Below are positions 51,601 through 63,000 of a stretch of 64,000 bases of DNA, in pieces. The translations under genes and the position numbers were made by a program. This DNA comes from Lasioglossum baleicum (lineage: Eukaryota; Arthropoda; Insecta; Hymenoptera; Halictidae): assembly GCF_051020765.1 (NCBI RefSeq), contig NC_134942.1, forward strand, positions 4,402,001 through 4,466,000, given 5' to 3'. Position 1 is the first letter of the stretch. Each line of letters opens with the position of its first letter. The notes beneath the pieces are model-generated. The model was given only the letters and a program-made list of their open reading frames with translations, made no database searches and was not told where the DNA came from.

Positions 51601-53079
51601 TAATCGATCGATTTTCTCGATGCAGGCATGAAGGATCTTAAGAACGTTAGCCAGACCGCTTCTCTGGCGGATCTCGGAATGGACTCCATGATGGTCGCGG
51701 AGATAAAGCAAATGCTAGAACGCGATTTCGAAATATGTCTGACCGCCCGGGCCATCCGAGCCTTGAACGTAGCCAAGCTGATAGAATTGTCCGTGAAGGA
51801 CACCAAGGAACAGACCAAGCAGGTTGCAAAAACAGTCACGATGACAGAGAATTTGGTCGGCATGCAGTTGCTGATGAGGACAATGAACGTAGCTATCTCA
51901 AGCACGAATTACTGCGTTGAACTTCCGGTGAAATGCAAGGAAAAACAGGACGCCGTGTTCCTTGTTCCTGGTATCGAAGGAAGCGCCACAGTCTTCGCAT
52001 CATTGGCGTCTGAATTGAAATCTCCAGCGTATGGCTTGCAGCTGGGAATATACGATACAGGCCTGACTATAGGACAAATGGCAGAACGTTTGCTACCGGT
52101 ACGTATGCCTAGGACCTTTCCACCTTCCCAGATCTGAAATGTTACGTGCAACTCTGGTTTGGTCCCCTCGAATACAATACAGTGTCTCCTTTCAGTATGT
52201 CTTAGAAAAAAGTAAGAACCGAAAAGACTTCACCATAGTAGGGTATTCGTACGGGACGATGATAGCCATCGAACTGGTGAGAAGATTAGAAGCTCGAGGC
52301 TACGTTGGTCAGCTAATACTTCTGGACGGTTCACCCGATTCTATGAAGACTATAAAGACGCAGCATCTCTTCGCCACTACGGAGGACGCCTTCCAGAATA
52401 ATCTCTTGGTCGGCATACTGGGCATTACCAATTCGTCACGAACCAACGAGGTAAACGCGGCAGATTCAAATCTTAATCGCTAAAACTTTGATCTAGAAAA
52501 CTGATTAGTGAAACCCTGTGTTTTATATTTCGTATAAAGGCAAGTAATCGATGTGTTCTTGCAGTTCAAAATGGCGTTGACCAAACGCACCACCTGGGAA
52601 AAGAAACTGGAGACGCTACTCGAATATACACCAGCTGATGTACATAAAGTGTACACGCCCGAGGTGCAGAAGGCAATCGCCACGTTCATATACAAACGCT
52701 TACAGATATTAGACGAATATGATTGCGATGCTATGACCCCGCTGAGAACACCCATCACGTTTTTGAAACCGACGTCGGCCATACAAATGCCTGACGAGGC
52801 CTACGGGTTGCGCAAGGTAACACAACCGCGATGCATCAGTCAATTAAGTCATCTCATAACTCGTAATGGTGTTCGTTACTGTGAAATATTTTTCAGTTGA
52901 CTTATGGAAGAGTAACCGTGGGGGAGATAGAGGGCAACCATTTTACCATACTTGATAACAAGAGGAGCGCGGCAGTGATTAACGGCGAACCCGTAGAGGA
53001 CGAGTTCGTGTTCAAAGAGAGTCTAAAACTTATTTCCGACGAAATAGACGTCAAGAACATGTCCGCAGTGAAATTGTAG
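42692..53079 (+). CDS. FASN: Fatty acid synthase, copy D (complete)
   Basis: Exons: 42692-42875, 42955-43205, 43321-43552, 44290-44708, 45171-45464, 45540-45747, 45843-46003, 46078-46395, 46478-46983, 47441-47745, 47829-48227, 48476-49509, 49606-49847, 49923-50619, 50703-51534, 51626-52098, 52196-52450, 52565-52816, 52897-53079; 2,414 aa. Exon lengths equal those of copy A except the last, which is three codons shorter. All catalytic residues noted for A are kept at the same positions: KS Cys180/His312/His350, AT Ser604, DH His898 with Pro907, ER HAGSGAVGQ, KR Tyr1928, ACP Ser2048 and TE Ser2203/His2369. A TAA at 42902 falls in intron 1 and does not interrupt the gene. The exon 15 donor is GTATGC rather than GTATGT. 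It is probably an active second synthase whose tissue or substrate preference cannot be read from sequence. Confidence 0.92.
43590..44180. mobile_element. Intron 3 inverted-repeat element, copy D
   Basis: Homologous to the element in copy A intron 3, with inverted arms (TGGAGTGAATACGACAAACC at the left, complement at the right near 44030). No secondary insertion, so it shows the uninterrupted form. Confidence 0.55.
47075..47396. mobile_element. MITE in intron 9 of synthase D
   Basis: It starts GGGGGTAGACTCGTGTTTCC and ends GGAAACGAGTCTACACCC, in the same intron position as in C. The interior is rearranged relative to C. Confidence 0.65.
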
Positions 53080-53123
53080 TGAAATGTTTTACCTACGTTT
53101 TGTCTATATTTGTACCGCTCATG

Positions 53124-53129
53124 AATAAA
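53124..53129 (+). terminator. Candidate polyadenylation signal, synthase D
   Basis: AATAAA 45 nt after the stop. Another lies near 53325. Confidence 0.45.
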
Positions 53130-53474
53130 TGAAGAATACATTGTTAATGAAACGTCTTGCTATATCTTTTATGCAAAATCATCGTATTGTACATCAACGC
53201 TCAGACACTTTACACTTAGACAAACAATCGAACTACGCAGCGAATTCAATTGTACTTCATCGATCGGACATTTGCATAATTAACATTACACTTTGTGTAC
53301 TGCTTATACTATTATACCATAGCGAATAAATGTACCTGTTGTGCGAATAACACTTGCTCTTCCTATTCATTCTAACGTTACATCGTAGAACAAAAGAATC
53401 CGGTTAACGTGTACGTGAAACGAGACAACTAATTAGTAAGAATATTACACCCGAACACTGTTCATTATGCTTAA
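53130..53474. other. 3' flank of synthase D
   Basis: Homologous to 24430-24750 after copy A. No gene seen. Confidence 0.5.
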
Positions 53475-53935
53475 AGGGGTAGTATAGGCTCTGATTGTAA
53501 CTAGAAAATACCTAGAATCTTACTAGAAAAATGGGTTGAAACATGGGTTTGCGCGCTGACGGTTTTTATCCTTATTTCATCAAATTTTGGGCTGGGTGAG
53601 GGCTCATTCTAAAGAGGAAGCTTCAACGCACTGCACTCTGGTCATCATAGCAGTCAAAAAGTCTTTTGGAGACAGAAAAATTCATTGGAATCTGCGGGTT
53701 TTTTTCCTAGATTTTTTTCTCTACTTTGGGCCCTCATATTATTAGTTATAAACATAATCTCGTTAACTTCATGACCAGAGCACCATGCGGTGAACCTTCC
53801 TCTTTCGAATGAGCCTTCAATCAGCCCAAAATTTGCTCGTATAAGGACATTAAGCGAAAACACACAGACCCATGTTTCGACCCATTTTTCTAGTAAGATT
53901 CTAGTCCCTTTCTAGTTACAATCCTAGTGAATCCT
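53475..53935. mobile_element. Inverted-repeat MITE in the D 3' flank
   Basis: The left arm (GATTGTAACTAGAAAATACC, CTAGAATCTTACTAGAAAAA) and the complement of the right arm match over about 60 bp. Copy A has uninterrupted flank here (TTCATTATGCTTAACATTAA), so this is private to D. Confidence 0.65.
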
Positions 53936-54003
53936 CGGCTAATGTGTAAATAATAGAATTCTACCTTTATCTTCCCTCTACTCGTGCAAGCAATCGTATT
54001 CGG

Positions 54004-54253
54004 CAGGGTGGGGCAAAATGTAATTTCAATTACAATTACAATTACTTTGGCTCAACCAATAATTGTAATTGCGTGCAATTACAGTAATTGTAATTAAGTC
54101 TAACAATTACTTTAGTATAATTGTTCTTTTAAACCACTATTTTTAAGTTTTGGACCATTTAACCCTTTTTCTTATTGTAATTATAGTTCACTTTTGCACA
54201 TATAATTAAAGATGTAATTAAATACTCATGTAATTAATTACTGCCCAACTCTG
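54004..54253. mobile_element. hAT-like AATTAC-rich MITE, 3' of synthase D
   Basis: The ends are CAGGGTGGGGCA and TGCCCAACTCTG, flanked by a perfect 8-bp duplication GTATTCGG (53996-54003 and 54254-54261). It is the same insertion as 24833-25117 after copy A. Confidence 0.8.
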
Positions 54254-54261
54254 GTATTCGG

Positions 54262-54983
54262 TATAGAAAGGAACCAATCCGCTTTGCTTATTTCTTCTTC
54301 TACTTTTTTAATGCTTGTATCCTTATTACGATAATTGCAGATCTTGCGAAACATAGTAAGTACGCCCCTGAACGCATCAACTGAAGTAAGAAAGAAATTC
54401 TCACTGGAGAACAAAGACTAGCTTTGTTCAATTAGAAAAGAAATTCTCTCACTGAATAACAAAGACTAGCTGTGTTCAACTAGAAAAAATTCATACCTCA
54501 TCTACTTTTACAATATTGCGCGAACTTATGACGTTGAATAAGAAAGTACGAAGAGCAATATACTGTGTGTTTTTCTATGCTTACGTACGATTGAAGTACT
54601 TAAGAAAATATATATATATATATATCTTAGTCGTTAATATACTAATACCATACTTCATTAAACAAAAGTAGTTTGATTTGTACCAAAAAAATTTTTGTAA
54701 CAGAAGTTTACCTTTCCTAATAATTATATGATTTGATATGATTTGTGCCTATAAGAATATAAAGTAATGACTAAGTAATGACTATGACATCATCAAGTAA
54801 ACGATATTCCGGACTCGAAAAGTTCGAATCACGCCAACTTCATTAAAATTCCAGAATTGTAATAAGGTACTTTCGAAGACCAAGTCAATTATTACCTCAA
54901 GCAGTGCATAATAAGTATAGTAGTATTACATACATATAGTTTCTCATTTTTGTTATAACTTTTCCCTAAATTTTAAAATTTTT
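54262..54983. other. Spacer between D and E
   Basis: Continues the 3' flank seen after B and C to about 54490, with a locally duplicated ATTCTCACTG...ACAAAGACTAGCT segment near 54400-54480. Then AT-rich DNA with a (TA)n run near 54610. No gene seen. Confidence 0.45.
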
Positions 54984-55059
54984 GCCGTCTTTCGGACGTC
55001 TGAATGTCTTGCGACAGGCGTCTTTCAGATGTCTTTCGGATGTCTCTGTGCTATTTGGG
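54984..55059. mobile_element. Truncated agacgtc-type MITE
   Basis: The complement reads CCCAAATAGCACAGAGACAT and continues in close agreement with the left 75 bp of the 480-744 element. The other end is missing. Confidence 0.6.
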
Positions 55060-55200
55060 TCTCGACGCGACGAAACTATAAGACAGTAGGATTTCGTCAG
55101 TCGGTCTTATACTCTAATCGCAGTCACAGTCTAAGAAGTAATTGCGTACTTGAAATTAAACATTGTCATTTTGTTCTTACATAATATATATAACTACAAT

Positions 55201-56160
55201 GCCACGTGGGAAAAAGCTGACAGACAGTGAAATAAGACTGATTATAAATATAAAAGAAAAGAATGCTTATATTTCAGAAATTTCATGAGTGATTGAGCGA
55301 AGTCGATGTGTCGTGCTCAATTATTTAAGAAATAGAGAGAATTATGAAAAAAACATCCTGGTGGACGTCCAAAGCGACAACGGCGAGCCATTCTGAGGGT
55401 AGCGTAGAATTCTAGCTTCATAGCACAGCAAATTGCAGCGGAAGCTGGCGTTCACATCAATATTCGTAATGTGTCACGGATAATTAAACGAGCCAAGCAT
55501 TTAAGAAGACGAAAATTGCAGAAAGAACCGCCACTTACGAATCGACACAAAGCAGCCAGGGAAGATTTTGCGGAGAGACATCTCCGGTGAAAAAAAAGTG
55601 GAGACAAGTTATTTTTTCAGATGGAAAACGTTTCAATTTAGATGGACCAGAAGGTCTTGTATAATATGTTCATGATTTGCGGAAGGAAGAATTGCATTTG
55701 TCAAGGAGGCAAATGGGCGGAGGCGGCATCATTGTATGGGCCGCACAAGGGTACCACGGGAAAACCGATGTAAAATTTATTAACACCAGCATAAATGCAA
55801 TTAAATAAATAGAATTATTAGAAGAACAATTAACGCGACATGCCAGCAATATTGCATGTGAAAATTATATCTTGAAAATGAAAATACATACCACTGTGCA
55901 TACAGCGAAACGTGTAAAAAAGTTTTGAAGGCCGTGATATACATACAAATTTTGCCATGACCTGCGGGGTCTTCAGATTTAAATAGAATAGAAAACATCT
56001 GTTAAATTTTAGTACACGTGGAAGAGTTGAAAGCTCGTTTTGAAGAACAATGGGCCGAATTAATTCAAAATCAAATAAAAAATGTATATATATCGATGCC
56101 ACGACGATTAATTGAACCCGTAAAAAATAAAGGTTGCACAGCACATTACTATAAATAGAA
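55201..56160 (+). pseudogene. Tc1/mariner-like transposase pseudogene
   Basis: Starts MPRGKKLTDSE, typical of Tc3-type transposases. Later broken frames read VIFSDGKRFNLDGPEG and GGGGIIVWAA, the catalytic-core landmarks of the family. Several stops and frame changes interrupt it. Its 3' part also occurs upstream of D (40440-40845). Confidence 0.7.
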
Positions 56161-56790
56161 AAACAATTTTTTCATTAACTAACACCCACTTTTTCTTACA
56201 TAAAATATATATTGTCTTATAGTTTTGTCGCACCTTATTTTATCAACAATTAGACATTTTAACCACACCTTTTTCAATCGAATTCAACAACATTGCCACT
56301 ATGGAAATTTATGTACTTTAGTTGACTTTCAGTACTTCTTTGGATTAATAATGAAAACCTTTACGAAATAATTAGTATCAATAAAATATTAGCTAAAATC
56401 GCCCGTGTCTTCTAGTTTCGTCTCGGAATGAATACCGTCCTCAACTGCCTTCCGACATCCAAACGTATAAGCCAGAGCCCGTTAGACAGCCTTAATTTAA
56501 TGATGAGCCCTCTAGCGGGTCTAGGACGGAACGCTCCTTCCCTTTTCTTACTCTCTTACACATTTATTAGAGATCCCACAATGATACAATTGTTTGACAT
56601 GCCTGCTGTATAATATCGGAACATGAAATTCAAAAGACAAAAAAAGCTGAACAAAAAATCAGCATTTTTCACACGGGGGGAGAATTGGCCATTATCAAGT
56701 TCAATCGAAGAGAGTTTTAAACGTCATTATGCAGATCACCTTCAGGAATATTCAGTGAAAGACCGGTAGGTCACAAACAGTGGGGATGAT
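56161..56790. other. Upstream flank of synthase E
   Basis: Homologous to the D upstream flank, but lacking the 40870-41799 insertion. No gene seen. Confidence 0.5.
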
Positions 56791-56796
56791 CATGGT

Positions 56797-56805
56797 TATA
56801 AAAAG
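56797..56805 (+). promoter_or_regulatory. TATA box of synthase E, altered core promoter
   Basis: TATAAAAAG, followed by a rearranged segment that repeats GTCATTGTTATAA and lacks the CCCTTGTACATTTTGTTCGA words where the other copies should initiate. Confidence 0.5.
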
Positions 56806-57049
56806 GTGGTCATTGTTATAAGAAGAGTGGTCCTCCAGTGTTGATTAGGTGACGTTCCCCACTGACTAACTCTTATTGTCAGTCACTGAACCAGAAGCCC
56901 TCTGATCTGTTCGCGGTGCGGATTCGAATTGCATACTTTGATCTCCTACTGCGAATATCAAATTGAACGGAATATCGGCTCGGTGATAGTAGATCATCGG
57001 TGATCAATTTGAGCATAGATCAAGAAAGAGGACAGATCGAGAAAGAAAG

Positions 57050-60000
57050 ATGCCGGTATCAAACGGGCGCAAGATGGAGACGTCGAGTCACGTTGCACCG
57101 GCACCTGGCGAAGAAGTGGTCATCACGGGTATCGCCGGTCGCTTCCCGGAGAGTGAAAACATGCAGCAACTGAAGGACAACCTGATGAACAAGGTCGACA
57201 TGGTCACGGACAACTATGATCGGTGGCAAATAGGTAACGCTCTGAATTTTTACAGAAATTCATTGGAGGAGTTGGAGCACATCTCCAGAGTAACAATGTT
57301 TCTTGGGTACAGATCACGCTGAAATACCGCGAGACGGTGGCAAGGTGGGCAATATAGGCAAGTTCGACGCTATCTTCTTCGGCGTCCACTACAAACAGGC
57401 TTACGCCATGGACCCAATGTGCAGGATGCTGCTGGAACACGCGTTCGAGGCTATCGTTGACGCTGGGGTGAACCCCAAGCAGCTACGAGGGACCAACACT
57501 GGGGTCCTTGTCGCAACTTGTATCAGCGAGTCGGAGAAGATTTGGTACTACGAGAAAACGCAGGTGAATGTCACGTCATTTATTCAGTTTTCGAACTGAA
57601 TAGATTGAACAGAAAAACAGAGATCTTTTCAATTTGGAATTCTTCTTGTTCAATTGTAGGATGTCTGTATGTTTTAGGCAAGCGGGTTAGGCATCACCGG
57701 ATGCAGCAAAGCAATGCTAGCGAACAGGATCTCCTACTACTTCGGACTGCACGGGCCTTCCTATACGGTAGACTCTGCTTGCAGCTCGAGTTCGGCCGCG
57801 ATGGATCAGGCTTGCAGGATGATACAGACCGGAGTCTGCGATCAGGTGATCGTGGGTGGCTCGAACCTCTGTCTGCACCCCCACGTGTCTCTCCAGTTCA
57901 CGCGTCTCGGTACTGTATACTGCACATGATCGGTGATGTCGATGCCAAATAGAGGATTTTTTAATAAGAGCGGTAGAGCTTTTAATTGAAATAAAACGAA
58001 AAATACATTATACATCAAATACAATATCATATACATGACCACCACGCTTTCGTTTGGTGGAGTGAATACGTCAAACCTAATTTTCGATGACTCTAGCTAT
58101 AAATCAGGTCGAATCGCACTGATAACACAAATTATACAATAAAATCCACATTAATTGTACTATGAATACATTTATACAGTAGCGGACAAAAGTTTAAGAC
58201 CGCTCTAAAGAAGACGATAACTTTTTTAATATTGTACTATACGATTTGAACTTTTTTGGGAAGCTAGAGCAATTAGTTTACTAAAGGATGTGAAAAGAAA
58301 TATTTTCAAAAATTGCAATTGATCGGAATTGTTGAAAAAATACTAAAAGTTGAATTTTTAACTGTTTTATGTGGGTCTATATTGAAAATTTAAAAAATAC
58401 ATTTTGTAGATCTGTGTCAATTAAACATATTTTGAAAATTTTGTCGAAATCGGTCGACGTTGCAATGAATTACAAACGTTCAAAGATGGTAAAAATTGCA
58501 GATTTTCACGATTTATTGCCGAAAATTTCGAAAATCTGCAATTTTTACCATCTTTGAACGTTTGTAATTCATTGCAACGTCGACCGATTTCGACAAAATT
58601 TTCAAAATATGTTTAATTGACACAGATCTACAAAATGTATTTTTTAAATTTTCAATATAGACCCACATAAAAAAGTTAAAAATTCAACTTTTAGTATTTT
58701 TTCAACAATTCCGATCAATTGCAATTTTTTAAAATATTTCTTTTCACATCCTTTAGTAAACTAATTGCTCTAGCTTCCCAAAAATGTTCAAATTGTATAG
58801 TACAATATTAAAAAAGTTATCGTCTTCTTTAGAGTGGTATTAAACTTTTGTCCGCTACTGTACATACACCTTAGCGTTAAACTGTATTTGCTAGAAGATC
58901 ATTAACAGTTTGTGGTTTGTTGGAATAAACAAGAGACTTAATATGGCCCCACAAGAAAAAGTCTAATGGCGTCAAGTAGTAAGATCTTGGAGGAGAATAG
59001 ACTGCCGTATTTCCCAAATTTCAAATTGGGTATGTCGTATACACTCCACCAAACGCAATCGTGGTGGTCATTTATATGACATTGTATTTCATGTATAATG
59101 CCATTCCGAATGTACTTTGAAATAAAGCAGTGAGTACTAGATTATCTTCCGTATTTTTCGAATTATTTCAATTCAAAGTTCTATTGCTCTTATTAATACA
59201 CCCTTTAGTAACGCATCGACAGGCTCCAACTTTAGACGAAGTATTACTGTACTTATCGTCGAGACCTAAAACAATGGAACTGTATACGATCTCGATGCAC
59301 AGGTGTCTCGTCGCCGGATTGCCGTTGTAAATCGTTTGACGCCAAAGCGAACGGATACGTGCGCAGTGAGGCAGTCAGCGTGATGTTCCTGCAGAAGGCG
59401 AAGGATGCCAAACGAATTTACGCAACGGTGGTCTACACAAAGACGAACTGCGACGGGTATAAAGAACAGGGGATTACGTTTCCTGCTAGCGATATACAAC
59501 AGATGCTGTTGGAAGACTTCTACCGGGAGTGCAAAATACCCCCGTCTATCATATCCTATGTGGAAGCTCACGGGACTGGAACCAGCGTTGGTGACCCTGA
59601 GGAGCTTCGCGCTATCGAGCAAGTCTTCCTGAAAAACAGAAGCTCTCCTCTGAGGATCGGTTCTATCAAGTCAAACATGGGACACGCTGAACCTGCCAGT
59701 GGAATGTGTGGTGTGGCCAAGGTATATTTGTAACTGTAATTCTGATAGTTAGACTGGGAAAGTTTATGCATTTTGAAGTTTATGGAGACGATTTTTAAGA
59801 AGGGGGAACCAAATAAAATAATATTTTCAGCGGTAGTAGCCTTTGTAGATCTGAAATATGTCAAAATTTGACTAGATTCTGTCTAAGGGTATATACTGGC
59901 ATTTTTCGAAAATTTTCAGAAGTAATCTCTATACACCGGATGCTTATGCAAATAAAAAGTTTGTGAATCAATTGCAGGATAAAATTATAGATCTATGTTC

Positions 60001-63000
60001 TTCATTAATAATTTTTCAATGTGTTGAAAATAATATCTTTTCATGTTTTCACTGTTTCAAATTGCACTTGTTCATTTTTGTTATAAATGAGTCTAGTAAT
60101 CAGAATCGCGACAGATGATTGATCCAATACCGAACGAAAATTTGTCTAGGTCGTGATTGCTATGGAATCCGGACTGATTCCACCGAACCTGCACTTCAAT
60201 GACCCCACTCCGGGTATCAAAGGCTTCGAAGAAGAAATGCTCCAAGTAATCACGGAACCAACTCCATGGGACGGTGGTTACGCGGGCATAAACTCGTTCG
60301 GTTTTGGAGGCGTAAATGCACACATTCTCTTGAAATCTCACACCAAGGAGAAGGTGAACAACGGTGCTCCTGCCGACGACTTACCTAGGCTCGTAGCATT
60401 GTCTGGTCGAAACGAAGAAGCTTTGGATATTCTCCTGAATTATGTTAGTTCGATAAGCAAAACTATTAGCGATACTCAAAAGAGAGAGATAGTGGATACG
60501 AAATAGATGATTTTGTAGGTGGAGAGTATACCAGTCGACGTGGAATTCGTTCGACTATTGCACGAGGTTCATGCCGAGGACATAGCCGGTAACATGTTCA
60601 GGGGTTACACCATTCTTGGGTCAAAGGTATCCGAGAAGCCGCCTAGGGGGATTCAGGAATACCCTGGCACTAAGAGGCCTGTCTGGTTCGTTTTCTCTGG
60701 AATGGGATCCCAGTGGCCTGGCATGGGTACTTATCGCCGTACATTATTTGAAAGAGCAGTGTCTATAGGATCTATAACTTGTATAATTTGTCCACTAACT
60801 TGATATTGCCATTGGAACCAGGTGAATCGCTGATGAGATTCCCCATCTTCGCCAAAGCCATCCAAAAGTGCGACGCGACTCTGAAACCCTTCGGCGTGGA
60901 CATCGTCGACATTATAACGAACAAGGACAAGAAAACCTTCGACAACGTTCTGAATTCGTTCGTGGGAATCGCCTCAGTGCAGGTAGAACTCGCACGGTTA
61001 AATGTTCGCGAACACGGATCGGGAATCCAGCACTCACAAATACATGATCATTGTAGATCGGTCTGGTGGATCTTCTGGCGTCCCTTGGCATCGTGCCGGA
61101 CAACATAATCGGCCATTCGGTAGGAGAACTAGGTTGCGCTTATGCTGATGGCTGCTTCACTGCCGAGGAAATGATTCTTGCGGCTTATTCGAGAGGTCTT
61201 GCGTCTATCGAGACCAAAATGATTCGAGGATCCATGGCAGCGGTCGGCATGGGTTACGAGGATATCAAGGATCTCTGTCCACCGGATATAGAGGTGGCTT
61301 GTCATAACGGCCCCGACAGTTCTACCATCAGCGGCCCGGAAGAGTCTATGAAGAAGTTTGTAGCCGAACTACAGGTCTGTCCTCAAAATGATATGATTTG
61401 GAGTCAGAAATTAGAAGTTTTGTCCATGTCAATCTCAACGAAACAAAATTTTTCAGGCCAGCAAAATCTTCGCCAGGGAAGTACCGTGCAGTAATATCGC
61501 CTACCACAGTCGCTACATCGCAGAGGCTGGTACGAAATTGCTCACATACCTGAAGAAGGTGATCCCCAATCCAAAACCGCGTAGTTCCAAGTGGTTGAGC
61601 ACTTCTGTGAGCCAGAACCAGTGGTGTTCACCGGCGGCACAGTTCTCCTCGGCAGAGTATCACACCAACAACCTCTTGAGCCCTGTCTTGTTCGCGGAAA
61701 CCGCCACTATGATCCCTGAGGACGCCATAACCATCGAGATTGCTCCTCACGGTCTCCTCCAGGCTATCTTGAAGAAATCGCTAGGTCCGAACGTAACGAA
61801 CGTTCCTCTAACGATGCGAGGCCACAAGGACAATGTCGAATACTTCCTGCAAGCTCTTGGCAAGCTGAACAATGCAGGCATACAGTTACAGTTGGCCAAC
61901 ATCTATCCGCCTGTAGAGTTCCCTGTTAGTCGCAGCACGCCGATGATCTCGCCTCACATCAGGTTCATACCGATACACTATTATTTCAGTCCCACTAAGA
62001 CTAAGGACAATTCTTTTCGACGATAGAAAAAGATTGATCGTGTGTTATTTCTTAAGGGAGTAGATTCGTGAAAAGTATTTATCATATCGAAAAATGAGAA
62101 GGCGCATCCCGCAGTCATGCAATCCTGGAAACGAGTATACCCTTTAAGAAACAATATTTGAACAATTTACTGAGAGGGTTGGTCTTTCAGATGGGATCAC
62201 TCGAACGATTGGTTTGTGCCGGTTTACACGCAACGTCAGAAGATCAGCTCGGCGGAGAGAGTTCTCGACATCAATTTGACAGACGAGATGTACGAATACA
62301 TGGCCCACTATATAATCGACGGAAGGAACCTAATCCCAGGCACGGGATACCTTCTCATGGTATGGGAGACAGTTTCACTGCTGCACGGAACGCTGTTGAA
62401 CGAGGAATCCCTCGTTTTTGAAAACATTAAATTCGAACGCGAGACTACCATCCCCAAGGAAGGCAGTGTCCAACTGACGGTCGTAGTCCAGAGAGGTAAA
62501 ATATATTTCTTGAAACTAGAAGCGATGTCACATCGACCGTTTCTTGAGAATTAAACCAGTATGTATTTCCAGGGTCTGGAAAGTTCGAGATATCCGAAAG
62601 ATCCAAGACTTTGGTATCTGGAAACGTCCGCACGACAAACAATCCCACGCAAGACATGATCCCTACCGAACTCCTACCGGAAATCAATGACGAGGAAGCC
62701 TTAACCAACGATGATATATACACGGAGCTGAAAATACGTGGCTACGACTACACAGGAATATTCAAAGGACTGAAGAGCGCCTCTATCAGAGGAACAAGGG
62801 GCCATATCCAGTGGAGGAAGAATTGGGCCGCTTTTCTGGACAGCATGTTGCAGATCAAACTGCTAGGTCTAGACACCAGAGCTCTATACGTGCCTACAGC
62901 TATAAGAAAGATAACGGTGAACATGAAAGCCCATACCGACATGCTCCGGAACTTCGGCGAGGAGAGTATCGGTACGTTGTCGCGAATAACATCTAGGAGG

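Noticed and set aside
55201..56160. Active transposon
   Set aside because: The transposase frame is broken by several stops and shifts, so it cannot make the enzyme.
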